From Bacteroidota bacterium (lineage in GTDB: Bacteria > Bacteroidota > Bacteroidia > Bacteroidales > F082), in contig JAHJTC010000016.1 in NCBI GenBank assembly GCA_018830105.1, positions 1 to 64,000 of the forward strand: a DNA stretch of 64,000 nucleotides, given 5' to 3'. The position numbers and the translations under genes were made by a program. The number at the start of each line of letters is the position of its first letter. Positions within the stretch are counted from its first letter, which is position 1. The notes under the pieces are model-generated. The model saw only the letters and a list, made by a program, of their open reading frames with translations. It made no database searches and was not told where the DNA came from. Below, piece by piece: positions 8,613 to 16,743 of the stretch.

Positions 8613-8620
8613 TACTTTTG
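8613..8620 (+). promoter_or_regulatory. Candidate -7 element of the metal operon
   Basis: TACTTTTG matches TAnnTTTG and ends only 4 bp before the GTG start at 8625. Either the transcript is leaderless or the true start is the in-frame ATG at 8664. A small inverted repeat (AAATAC, 4-nt spacer, GTATTT; 8561-8576) lies about 37 bp upstream and might be an operator. Confidence 0.4.
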
Positions 8621-8624
8621 CGTT

Positions 8625-9110
8625 GTGAAAAATAATTTGATCAGGCGATGGTTTTCATTATTGATGGCTACCGTATTCCTTTTTGGGACGGTGGGGCTGA
8701 CAATTAATGCGCATTATTGTTTCACGACCAACACGCTTAAGCAAAGTATTTTTTTAACTGACATTCGGTGTGAACATAAAAACGACAGCTGCGTCATTGA
8801 TCAGCTTGTAAGTGATGAAGAACAAAAATGTTGTTCAATACCCACAGCTCAGAAAAAAACTGATGAATGTTGCATCGATTTCACAAAATATGTGAGGTTG
8901 GTTGTTGATTTTGACCTTCCAAATATTAAACCGGTTTTTAATGGGTTCCTTAAATTTGTGGTACGAGTTTTTGAGTTCTTCGTGCCCAGATCTGAAGAAA
9001 TAGCAATGACTATTCCATCCGATGCTTTCAGCGAGAATACTACGAAGCTGACCGGGCTGTCATTTTTAATTTCCTGCTCACAGCTTAAATTGAGCGATCC
9101 CCTGCTTTAA
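8625..9110 (+). CDS. HYC_CC_PP family Cys-rich secreted protein
   Basis: A 161-residue small secreted protein of the Bacteroidota-specific HYC_CC_PP family, whose biochemical role is not established. The start is GTG; residues 1-29 form a signal peptide (KNNLIRRW followed by a hydrophobic stretch). The family motifs seen are HYC at 30-32, CC at 69-70 and CC at 82-83, with further Cys at 49 and 56. The Cys/His content suggests a metal ligand set. It is followed in 75 bp by a TonB receptor of the type that accompanies metal-handling genes and then by an HMA-domain protein, so a role in copper or other heavy-metal handling is inferred from context. The ATG at 8664 is a possible alternative start but would weaken the signal peptide. 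Confidence 0.7.
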   Translation: MKNNLIRRWFSLLMATVFLFGTVGLTINAHYCFTTNTLKQSIFLTDIRCEHKNDSCVIDQLVSDEEQKCCSIPTAQKKTDECCIDFTKYVRLVVDFDLPNIKPVFNGFLKFVVRVFEFFVPRSEEIAMTIPSDAFSENTTKLTGLSFLISCSQLKLSDPLL

Positions 9111-9185
9111 TCTTGATTTTATTTCCAGTTCATGATTTTCGGAATGGTTCCGGAGGTCCAATGTTTAAATTTTAAGATTTTAGCA

Positions 9186-11399
9186 ATGCATTTCTTTCGA
9201 TTTCAATATCTGTTTATAATGTTACTGCTCATGCCTTTTTCGGGAGGTATGGCACAAAAACTAAGTGGGGTTGTTTATGAACCAGGCGAGCATGGCGAGC
9301 AGCCTTTGCCGGGCGTAAACATTTACTGGTCGGGCACTCAAACCGGAACGATAAGCGATGCGGAGGGTAAATATAAAATCAAACGTCCGCCACACGCTCA
9401 TATGTTGGTATTTAGCTTTATAGGTTATGCCAATGATACCATTCATGCACCACATGATGGAAATGATTATAGCCATGTGATGTCGGGCAGCAAAACGCTT
9501 GATGAAGTGGAGGTTGTTAATCGGGCCAAGACCAATTATGTGTCGCGTTTGAGTACGGTAAACGCCCAAACTATCACTTCGGGTGAGCTGCAAAGGGCAG
9601 CCTGCTGTAACCTTTCCGAAAGTTTTGAAACCAGCGCCAGCGTGGATGTTTCTTACAGCGATGCTGTTACGGGAGCCAAGCAGATCGAGCTGCTCGGCCT
9701 GAGTGGCATTTACACCCAGATGATGAGCGAAAATATCCCCAATCTACGCGGGCTTGCTACTTCATTTGGCCTGGGTTATGTGCCCGGAAGCTGGATGGAA
9801 TCCATTCAGGTTTCAAAAGGTGCTTCATCAGTAATCAACGGATACGAATCCATCAGCGGACAAATCAATGTGGAATACAAAAAAGCTGAAAGCAGCGAGC
9901 GTTTCTTCCTGAATCTGTTTCAGGATCATATGGGTCGTAGCGAGATCAATTTCAACACTAAAGCCGATCTAAACGAGCAGTCGCATGCCATGGTGATGGG
10001 GCACTGGAGCCGCAACGGCACAAAGCACGACGACAATGGCGATGGCTTTCTGGACGATCCGCTCTATACCCAATACAACCTTTTTGCCCGGACGGATTTT
10101 CATGCCAAAAACTTTGAAGGACAGTTTGGTATCAAAGGCTTAAAGGAAGATCGCCGTGGAGGACAAATGCGTTTTGATCCCGACAAAGCGCGTGATGTTG
10201 ACAACGGCTATGGCATCGAATTGCTTACCGAACGTGTGGAAACCTTCCTGAAAACCGGTTTTATCTTTGCACGTCCGCAGACCAGCCTGGGTATTCAGCA
10301 ACAGTTTACCTATCACCATATGGATACCTATTTTGGCTTGAGGGACTACGAAGGCACACAATACAGTTATTATGGCAATGCCTTGTTTCAGAGTTATATA
10401 AGTGACACGCGTCATACCTATACAACAGGTTTCAGTTATTTGTACGACCGTTATGAAGAACAACTGAACGACAGTATTTTCAACCGCATGGAAAGCGTTC
10501 CGGGCGTATTTTATCAATACACCTATAGCGATGGCACCAAACTCAATATGATACTGGGCATGCGACTGGATCACCACAATGAGTTTGGCTTTTTTGCCAC
10601 GCCGCGCGTACATTTTCGTTATGGCTTTAACGCGCATAATATTCTGCGTCTTTCAGCCGGAAAAGGCTATCGCAGTGCCAATATCCTGGCCGAGAACACT
10701 TCCATGCTGGCGTCTTCACGACAACTTGTTGTACGCGAACAGCCCCGGATGGAGGAAGCCTGGAATTATGGCTTGAATTTTAGCAAGCATATTTATCTGA
10801 ACAACAGAGAATTGACTCTTGGTCTGGATATTTACAGAACCGATTTCATCAACCAGGTAATTATTGATCGCGATGCAGATGCCCAAAAAGTACTGATTTA
10901 TAATCTGGATGGCAGATCTTACTCCAACAGCATCCAGCTAGAAGCCAATTACGAATTGCTGAAAGGACTGGATGTGACGGCAGCCGTGCGTTTTAATGAT
11001 GTACAAATGACGCTGAACAACGAACTGCAGGAAAAACCGCTGGTGAATAAATATAAAGGACTTGTGAGCCTTTCGTATGCCACCAATCTGCGTAAATGGC
11101 AGTTCGACCTCACCACGCAATTTAATGGAGTGAGTCGTTTGCCATCAACAGCAGGCAATCCGGAGCCTTACCGCCTGGATGATTATTCGCCGGCCTACAC
11201 CATCGTGAATGCCCAGGTGACCAAATTTTTCCGCAAGTGGAATATTTACCTCGGCGGAGAAAACCTTACGAATTTTAAACAAAAAAGCCCCATATTGGCG
11301 GCTAATGAACCTTTCGGCCCTTATTTTGACTCTAGTATTATCTGGGGGCCTATTAACGGCATTAAGATTTATGCCGGTTTGAGATATACCATTGAATAA
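9186..11399 (+). CDS. TonB-dependent outer-membrane receptor, metal-associated type
   Basis: A TonB-dependent transporter (about 737 residues from the chosen start). The ATG at 9186 is preferred because MHFFRFQYLFIMLLLMPF begins a clean signal peptide ending at GGMAQ; an upstream in-frame start at 9132 would add 18 residues that do not fit. The first domain after the signal is a carboxypeptidase-regulatory-like beta sandwich (about 25-110), then the plug, then a beta barrel to the carboxy end. The plug has an unusual CC pair in RAACCNLSESFET, a mark of the receptor subfamily that sits beside HMA proteins in Bacteroidota. It lies between a Cys-rich secreted protein and a periplasmic metallochaperone-like protein, so the cargo is probably a metal complex; which metal is unknown. 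Confidence 0.88.
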   Translation: MHFFRFQYLFIMLLLMPFSGGMAQKLSGVVYEPGEHGEQPLPGVNIYWSGTQTGTISDAEGKYKIKRPPHAHMLVFSFIGYANDTIHAPHDGNDYSHVMSGSKTLDEVEVVNRAKTNYVSRLSTVNAQTITSGELQRAACCNLSESFETSASVDVSYSDAVTGAKQIELLGLSGIYTQMMSENIPNLRGLATSFGLGYVPGSWMESIQVSKGASSVINGYESISGQINVEYKKAESSERFFLNLFQDHMGRSEINFNTKADLNEQSHAMVMGHWSRNGTKHDDNGDGFLDDPLYTQYNLFARTDFHAKNFEGQFGIKGLKEDRRGGQMRFDPDKARDVDNGYGIELLTERVETFLKTGFIFARPQTSLGIQQQFTYHHMDTYFGLRDYEGTQYSYYGNALFQSYISDTRHTYTTGFSYLYDRYEEQLNDSIFNRMESVPGVFYQYTYSDGTKLNMILGMRLDHHNEFGFFATPRVHFRYGFNAHNILRLSAGKGYRSANILAENTSMLASSRQLVVREQPRMEEAWNYGLNFSKHIYLNNRELTLGLDIYRTDFINQVIIDRDADAQKVLIYNLDGRSYSNSIQLEANYELLKGLDVTAAVRFNDVQMTLNNELQEKPLVNKYKGLVSLSYATNLRKWQFDLTTQFNGVSRLPSTAGNPEPYRLDDYSPAYTIVNAQVTKFFRKWNIYLGGENLTNFKQKSPILAANEPFGPYFDSSIIWGPINGIKIYAGLRYTIE

Positions 11400-11411
11400 C
11401 CTTAAAAACTA

Positions 11412-11774
11412 ATGAATATGAAAAAGTTAGCATTAATAATTATCAGTATCGTATTGATTGTTCCCATTAGCGTTTTCGCGCAGGGCGACAAGAAAAAGAA
11501 AACAGAAACCGTCGAAATACAAACTTCGGCCATTTGTGGTATGTGCAAGGAAAGGCTGGAGAAGAACCTGGCTTTTGAGAAGGGCGTGAAAGCGGTTGAA
11601 CTGAACGAAGAAACCAAAGTGATCAGCATTACCTACAAAAAAGGTAAAAACGACAAGGAAAGCCTGAAAAAGGCCATCACAAAAATTGGCTACGATGCCG
11701 ATGATTTAGTGGCCGATCAGCAAGCCCATGATAAGCTGCCCGACTGCTGCCAGAAAGGCAATGAGCCGCATTAG
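11412..11774 (+). CDS. Periplasmic heavy-metal-associated (HMA) domain protein
   Basis: The 120-residue protein has a signal peptide (1-23, cleaving near VFAQ), a Lys-rich linker and one HMA domain. The metal-binding motif is CGMC (Cys42, Cys45) in the expected ferredoxin-like fold context. A CC pair follows near the carboxy end (PDCCQKG). HMA domains bind Cu(I), Zn or similar soft metals and pass them between proteins. It starts 12 bp after the TonB receptor stop, in the same operon. Periplasmic delivery of a metal taken up by the receptor is the likely role. Confidence 0.85.
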   Translation: MNMKKLALIIISIVLIVPISVFAQGDKKKKTETVEIQTSAICGMCKERLEKNLAFEKGVKAVELNEETKVISITYKKGKNDKESLKKAITKIGYDADDLVADQQAHDKLPDCCQKGNEPH

Positions 11775-11801
11775 GAGGTAATAGTTTTAGTAAAAAACAA
11801 A

Positions 11802-12119
11802 ACCACGAAGTGCACAAAGGTTTCACAAGGGGATATGGGAATGGCTTAGATAATTCCCTAGTGCTCTTAGTGACTTCTTCGTGTGCTTAGTGGTAAAAAA
11901 TCAAACCACAAGGTTCACAAGGATTATACAAAGTTCACAAGGTGATTTAGGAATGGCTTAGATAATTCCCTGGTGCTCTTAGTGACTTCTTCGTGCGCTT
12001 AGTGGTAAAAAAACAAAACCACAAGGTTCACAAGGATTACACAAAGTTCACAAGGAGATTTGAGAATGGCTAAGATAATTTCCTAGTGCTCTTAGTGCCT
12101 TCTTCGCCTACTTGGTGGT
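11802..12119. repeat. Dyad repeat array, left block (three units)
   Basis: Units lie at 11802-11894, 11905-12006 and 12018-12119. Units 2 and 3 are 102 bp; unit 1 is 93 bp and lacks one short box. Each unit begins with ACCACnAnG and ends with TTAGTGGT or a close variant, and the right arm is an imperfect inverted copy of the left. Each arm holds four boxes of the form CACnARG spaced 9, 11 and 9 nt apart. The middle (for example GGGAAT...ATTCCC in units 1 and 2) can also pair. The 410-bp stretch from 11775 to 12184 holds no gene other than these repeats. Confidence 0.9.
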
Positions 12120-12184
12120 AAAAGCCTGCTGAAGTGACAAGCTGTACTGAAAGCTGAGCGTCCTGTTTTAGGATTCTTTTGGGC

Positions 12185-12946
12185 TTATCTCAAACAATTA
12201 GGAAGCATTTTTAAAAATTCAACACAATTATCAAAATTCAATGTGTAAAAATTCACACCCAGATTAATGGTTTCATAGTATCTGGCCTGGTTGTTTTTAT
12301 AATATTCTTCTGACGGTATTTTCCAAAAATCAGTACCCAATTTCTCTGCTATAAACCATTTTTCTATCATGCGAGCTGCTCTGCCGTTCCCGTCTCTAAA
12401 TGGATGTATATGGGCAAATCGCAGATGAATCAACGAGTCAAAATAAAAGACTTCCACTTCATTAAGGTCAGCTGAAATTAACTCACCTAAATCCATGAAA
12501 AACACTTTCATTTCTTTCTCAACATATTCAGACTCAACAGCCATATAGGCTAAACCTGATTTTCCATAAACACCAACCTGCTCAGTGCGGTATTTCCCTC
12601 TTTTACTTCTTATCAATAAAGTGTCTGAAAATATTTTATGGCAATTCAATAAATTTTTCTCGTCCAATTTGTTATTCTGCGCAAACTCATAGGCTTCAAT
12701 CAAATCCTCTATTTCTTCAATTTCTTTTCCTGCTTTGAATCTGTCTTTGTTCAATTCATAATTCATGTAAGAATTCAAATCGATACTATTTCCTTCAATA
12801 TTTGATGAATAAACAGCAGATGATTTTGTCAAATACGCAAAATCACCACCATGCTCCGAAAAATCAAAATTCGCGATTAGTTTAGGAATCTCATTCCCGA
12901 TGGTCTTTATATAAGAGTCTATATATTTCCTTGCTGTAATTCTCAT
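12185..12946 (-). CDS. Fic domain protein (class II, N-terminal inhibitory motif)
   Basis: Fic enzymes transfer AMP or other nucleotide moieties to target proteins. The 253-residue product carries the complete active-site motif HPFRDGNGRAAR at 181-192, with catalytic His181. The N-terminal part has SSNIEG (47-52), fitting the inhibitory helix motif (S/T)xxxE(G/N) whose Glu51 blocks productive ATP binding in class II Fic proteins. No winged-helix or antitoxin partner gene is adjacent, so autoinhibition is built in. The gene is visibly AT-rich: sample stretches 12601-12660 and 12301-12360 hold 12 and 19 G+C of 60, against 28 of 60 in 13801-13860. It sits inside a repeat array. Both features suggest acquisition from elsewhere. 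Confidence 0.9.
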   Translation of the reverse strand: MRITARKYIDSYIKTIGNEIPKLIANFDFSEHGGDFAYLTKSSAVYSSNIEGNSIDLNSYMNYELNKDRFKAGKEIEEIEDLIEAYEFAQNNKLDEKNLLNCHKIFSDTLLIRSKRGKYRTEQVGVYGKSGLAYMAVESEYVEKEMKVFFMDLGELISADLNEVEVFYFDSLIHLRFAHIHPFRDGNGRAARMIEKWFIAEKLGTDFWKIPSEEYYKNNQARYYETINLGVNFYTLNFDNCVEFLKMLPNCLR

Positions 12947-12967
12947 TTAGCCAAATTATTTTTCAAA

Positions 12968-12975
12968 CAAATATA
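12968..12975 (-). promoter_or_regulatory. Candidate -7 element of the Fic gene
   Basis: TATATTTG on the minus strand, 21 bp before the ATG of the Fic gene, matches TAnnTTTG. It would give the Fic gene its own promoter. Confidence 0.45.
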
Positions 12976-13082
12976 ATCATTTTAATAGTTAAATCCTTCA
13001 GTTGCATTGGTTTTTCGTAGATGAGCTTAAGGGCAGGGGTAATGATTGTGCCGATTTATTTTTCAAGTTTTGTTTTCCATTT

Positions 13083-13560
13083 CATATGCTTAGTGGTAAA
13101 AAATCAAACCACAAGGTTCACAAGGATTACACAAAGTTCACAAGGAGATTTGAAAATGGCTAAGATAATTTCCTAGTGCTCTTAGTGACTTCTTCGTATG
13201 CTTAGTGGTAATAAATTAAACCACAAAGTTCACAAGGGTTACACAAAGTTCACAAGGAGATTTGAGAATGGCTAAGATAATTTCCTAGTGCTCTTAGTGA
13301 CTTCTTCGTATGCTTAGTGGTAATAAATTAAACCACAAAGTTCACAAGGATTACACGAAGTTCACAAGGGGATTTAGGAATTGCAAGGATAATTTCCTAG
13401 TGCTCTTAGTGTCTTCTTCGTGTGCTTAGTGGTAAAAAATCAAACCACAAGGTTCACAAGGATTACACAAAGTTCACAAGGAGATTTGAGAATGGCTAAG
13501 ATAATTTCCTAGTGGGCTTAGTGTCTTCTTCGTGTGCTTAGTGGTTTAAAAAAAACCACA
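13083..13560. repeat. Dyad repeat array, right block (four units plus partial ends)
   Basis: Full 102-bp units lie at 13108-13209, 13220-13321, 13332-13433 and 13444-13545, an exact 112-bp period. A unit tail (ATATGCTTAGTGGT) at about 13084-13097 precedes them and the start of another unit (ACCACACAA) follows at about 13554. The structure is the same as in the left block. The 619-bp stretch from 12947 to 13565 holds no gene; outside the repeat units only the Fic promoter candidate is recognisable. Confidence 0.9.
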
Positions 13561-13565
13561 CAAAT

Positions 13566-14711
13566 CTAACACCCAATATACCGCGAGATCACCAGACGCT
13601 GGATTTCGGATGTGCCTTCGCCGATCTGCAGCAGACGCTGATCGCGATAAAAACGTTCCACAGCATAGTCTTTCATCAGGCCGTAGCCGCCGTGAATCTG
13701 AACCGCTTCGTCGGCCACTTCCTTGGCGATTTCGGAGCAGTAGAGCTTTGCCATAGCTGATTCCAGTCCAAATGGCCGGCCTTCGTCCTTGAGCCAGCAG
13801 GCTTTGTAGAGCAGGTTGCGAGCCAGTTCTATCTTCATGGCCATATCGGCCAGTTTAAAAGCGTTGATCTGGAATTTGGAGATGGGCTGTCCAAACTGTT
13901 TGCGTTCTTTGGCATAGGCCAGCGCCAGCTCGTAAGCGCCTTGTGCCGCGCCCAGACCCATGGCAGCTATCGAAAGTCTGCCCGCATCCAGGGTGGACAG
14001 CATGATTTTTGAACCCTGTCCGATTTCTCCCAAAATGTTTTCTTTGGGCACACGCACATCATCGAAAAATAATTCGGCAGTATCAGAAGCACGCCACATC
14101 ATTTTGTTGTGCATGGGTACCCGTTTAAAGCCTTTGGTATCGCCATCCACCAAAATGGTGGTAAACTGTTTTTTGCCATCTTTCTCGCTCGAAACGGCCT
14201 GCACCGTGCAACCCATATTGATTTCGGAAGCACCATTGGTGATAAAAATCTTCGAACCGTTGATCACCCATTCGTTGCCCTGAATTTCGGCCGTGGTTTT
14301 CGATCCGCGCGAATCCGATCCTGCTCCGGGCTCGGTAAGGCCGAAGCTCCACAAAGCATCGCCTGTGCAGAGCCGGGGAAGGTATTTCATTTTCTGTTCC
14401 TCAGTGCCGTAATAATACAGCGGGCCGATGCCCAAAGAATTATGCGCAGCCAGCGTGGCAGCCTGCGATCCGTCAATACGGGCAAGTTCTTCTACCGCAA
14501 TGATATACGAAAGTGTGTCGAGTTCCTGGCCGCCATATTTTTCGGGCAGATACATCCCAAAAAGTCCCAACTCGCCCATGCGTTTGGTTAGTGCGGCTGA
14601 GAATTCAGCTTTTTCGTCCAGTTCCTGAGCAACGGGTTTAATCTCGCGTTCGGCAAATTCTCTAACGGTTTCGCGAATAAGTTTATGTTCTTCTGATAAA
14701 TCGAAATTCAT
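13566..14711 (-). CDS. Acyl-CoA dehydrogenase of the leucine cluster
   Basis: A 381-residue FAD acyl-CoA dehydrogenase. The loop FGLTEPGAGSDS lies near residue 127, WVINGSKIFITNG near 154, and the carboxy end carries QIGEGTSEIQ. Its neighbours are methylcrotonyl-CoA carboxylase and methylglutaconyl-CoA hydratase, so the expected reaction is isovaleryl-CoA to 3-methylcrotonyl-CoA with ETF as acceptor. However, Glu365 occupies the base position of short-chain enzymes, while classical isovaleryl-CoA dehydrogenases have Ala or Gly there and use a Glu in helix G. A 2-methylacyl- or short-chain specificity is therefore also possible. It is last in the minus-strand run, 20 bp after the biotin carboxylase gene. 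Confidence 0.85.
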   Translation of the reverse strand: MNFDLSEEHKLIRETVREFAEREIKPVAQELDEKAEFSAALTKRMGELGLFGMYLPEKYGGQELDTLSYIIAVEELARIDGSQAATLAAHNSLGIGPLYYYGTEEQKMKYLPRLCTGDALWSFGLTEPGAGSDSRGSKTTAEIQGNEWVINGSKIFITNGASEINMGCTVQAVSSEKDGKKQFTTILVDGDTKGFKRVPMHNKMMWRASDTAELFFDDVRVPKENILGEIGQGSKIMLSTLDAGRLSIAAMGLGAAQGAYELALAYAKERKQFGQPISKFQINAFKLADMAMKIELARNLLYKACWLKDEGRPFGLESAMAKLYCSEIAKEVADEAVQIHGGYGLMKDYAVERFYRDQRLLQIGEGTSEIQRLVISRYIGC

Positions 14712-14731
14712 AGTGTATTGTATTTTGTTGG

Positions 14732-16741
14732 TTATGTTTGGTTTTCTTTGTTTTTAAGCTGCACAAGCTGTGTTTTTGAATCCACCATATCGCCGGCTTT
14801 CACATGGATTTTTTCTACCAAGGCGTCTTTTGGAGCAACAATATTGTTTTCCATTTTCATTGCTTCTACAACAAGTAGAACAGTTCCGCGGTTCACTTCG
14901 TCTCCAGCTTTTATGTTTACCAGAATAACGCGGCCGGGCATTGGAGCAAATAAATTGTCCTCATTAGCCTGATCAGCATCCTTGCCATGATCCAGCTCCT
15001 CGTTCAACTGATCTTTTCTGTCGCATTCGAAAGTAAAACCTTTATGTTGAAGCAGATAGGTTCCATCTACTGTTTCTGTAATAACTGCTGCCTCCCTATT
15101 TTCGTTGAAGGCAAAAGTTATTTTGCTGCCATCAAATGCCACCAATTTCAACGCTAGCTGCTGATCTTTTTGAGCAAGGACAAGCCCGGAATGGTCGAAG
15201 CTGACGACATCAAATTGAGTAAGTTGTTTATCTACAGTTATTTGAGGCTGCATTTGAAAACGCCAGTAACCGATTTGCTGCCAAATGTTTTCGGGGTCGA
15301 AGCCGCTGAGTTGCTGCTGATATAAATTGAATAGCAAAAAGGAAGCAGCCACCAACGATTTGTTTGTTTTTGCTTTTTCGGCTTCCAGATCGGCTAACAG
15401 GGTGTCGGTATATGTATCACAAAAAGCAGTACTGATCGTATTTTCAATAAACTGCTCATTGGCAAGAATGGCTGTAAGATAGGGGATATTGGTATGAATC
15501 CCATGAATGATATACTCCTGCAATGCATTTTTCGCCGTGATCAGCGCCTGCTGACGATTTGAACCCCAGGCAATCAGTTTGCTGATCATAGGATCATATT
15601 CGCTTTGAACCATTGCCGGGCCATCGAGGCTGCTGTCGATACGCAGGTTTTCAAACTCGGGCTCCCGATAGTTGGTTATTTTTCCTGGTGAAGGGAGAAA
15701 ACCATTAGCCGGATCTTCGGCATAAATGCGGCATTCAATGGCGTGGCCCTGTTGCACAATATCGGACTGACTGATTCTCAATTTTTCGCCTTGTGCAATA
15801 TAAATTTGTTCTTCGACCAGATCGATATTTGTAACCAATTCTGTAACAGGATGCTCAACTTGTATGCGTGTGTTCATCTCCAAAAAATAGAAGTTAAGGT
15901 CAGTATCCACTAAAAATTCGATGGTTCCTGCGCTGCGGTAGCCTATAGAACGACAGATATCAACAGCAGCTTTACCCATTTTTTCTCTCACTTCGGGGGT
16001 TAGTGTCGGAGAAGGAGATTCTTCGATAATTTTTTGATAACGTCTTTGTATGCTGCATTCACGCTCGAAAAGATGGACAATGTTTCCATGCTGATCTGCT
16101 AAAACCTGTACTTCAATATGGCGTGGGTTCTCGATAAACTGTTCAATATACACGGTGCCATCGCCGAAGTAATTTTTGGCTTCACGGGCAGTAGATTCTA
16201 AAATTTCGGGCAAATCTTCCGGCTTTCTAACAATGCGCATCCCTTTTCCACCGCCGCCGGCAGCAGCTTTTACTAAAACCGGAAAGGGAATTTGAGTGGC
16301 TTTATCACGCAACGCCTTCGTATTTCCAGTAACGCCTTTTGTTACCGGCAAGCCCGATTTTACCGCATATTCGCGGGCAGTGATTTTGTTGCCCATCAAT
16401 TCCATCGATCTGCTGTCGGGGCCAATAAAAACGATATTATTTTTTTCGCAGGCAGCCACTAAAGTGGGATTTTCCGAGAGAAAGCCATAGCCCGGATGGA
16501 TGGCCTGTGCGCCACCTTTCAGTGCAGTTTGAATCAACTTTTCGACCGATAAATAGGTTTCGGCCAAAATGCCATTTCCTAGTGAATAAGCTTCGTCAGC
16601 CATTCGCACATGCAATGCACTGGCATCATTTTCTGCGTAAACCGCCACCGATTTAATTTTCATCTGCTGCAAAGTGCGAATGATTCTTACAGCAATTTCA
16701 CCGCGGTTGGCAATGAGTATTTTTGTTATTTTATGTTTCAT
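14732..16741 (-). CDS. liuD: Methylcrotonyl-CoA carboxylase, biotin carboxylase/BCCP subunit
   Basis: The 669-residue alpha subunit carboxylates its own biotin with ATP and bicarbonate. Order: biotin carboxylase N-domain (KILIANRGEIAVRIIRTL), ATP-grasp domain with the glycine loop KAAAGGGGKGMR near residue 165, biotin carboxylase C-domain, a linker domain that may mediate subunit contact, and a C-terminal biotinyl domain with EAMKMENN (biotin Lys about 629). It begins 2 bp after the end of the upstream hydratase gene and forms one transcription unit with the carboxyltransferase subunit. The context (hydratase of LiuC type, HMG-CoA lyase nearby) points to 3-methylcrotonyl-CoA rather than propionyl- or acetyl-CoA. 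Confidence 0.88.
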   Translation of the reverse strand: MKHKITKILIANRGEIAVRIIRTLQQMKIKSVAVYAENDASALHVRMADEAYSLGNGILAETYLSVEKLIQTALKGGAQAIHPGYGFLSENPTLVAACEKNNIVFIGPDSRSMELMGNKITAREYAVKSGLPVTKGVTGNTKALRDKATQIPFPVLVKAAAGGGGKGMRIVRKPEDLPEILESTAREAKNYFGDGTVYIEQFIENPRHIEVQVLADQHGNIVHLFERECSIQRRYQKIIEESPSPTLTPEVREKMGKAAVDICRSIGYRSAGTIEFLVDTDLNFYFLEMNTRIQVEHPVTELVTNIDLVEEQIYIAQGEKLRISQSDIVQQGHAIECRIYAEDPANGFLPSPGKITNYREPEFENLRIDSSLDGPAMVQSEYDPMISKLIAWGSNRQQALITAKNALQEYIIHGIHTNIPYLTAILANEQFIENTISTAFCDTYTDTLLADLEAEKAKTNKSLVAASFLLFNLYQQQLSGFDPENIWQQIGYWRFQMQPQITVDKQLTQFDVVSFDHSGLVLAQKDQQLALKLVAFDGSKITFAFNENREAAVITETVDGTYLLQHKGFTFECDRKDQLNEELDHGKDADQANEDNLFAPMPGRVILVNIKAGDEVNRGTVLLVVEAMKMENNIVAPKDALVEKIHVKAGDMVDSKTQLVQLKNKENQT

Positions 16742-16743
16742 GT

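Noticed and set aside
11802..13560. CRISPR array
   Set aside because: Units are 102 bp dyads with almost constant short spacers of about 10 bp, not 25-40 bp repeats with unique spacers, and no cas genes are near.
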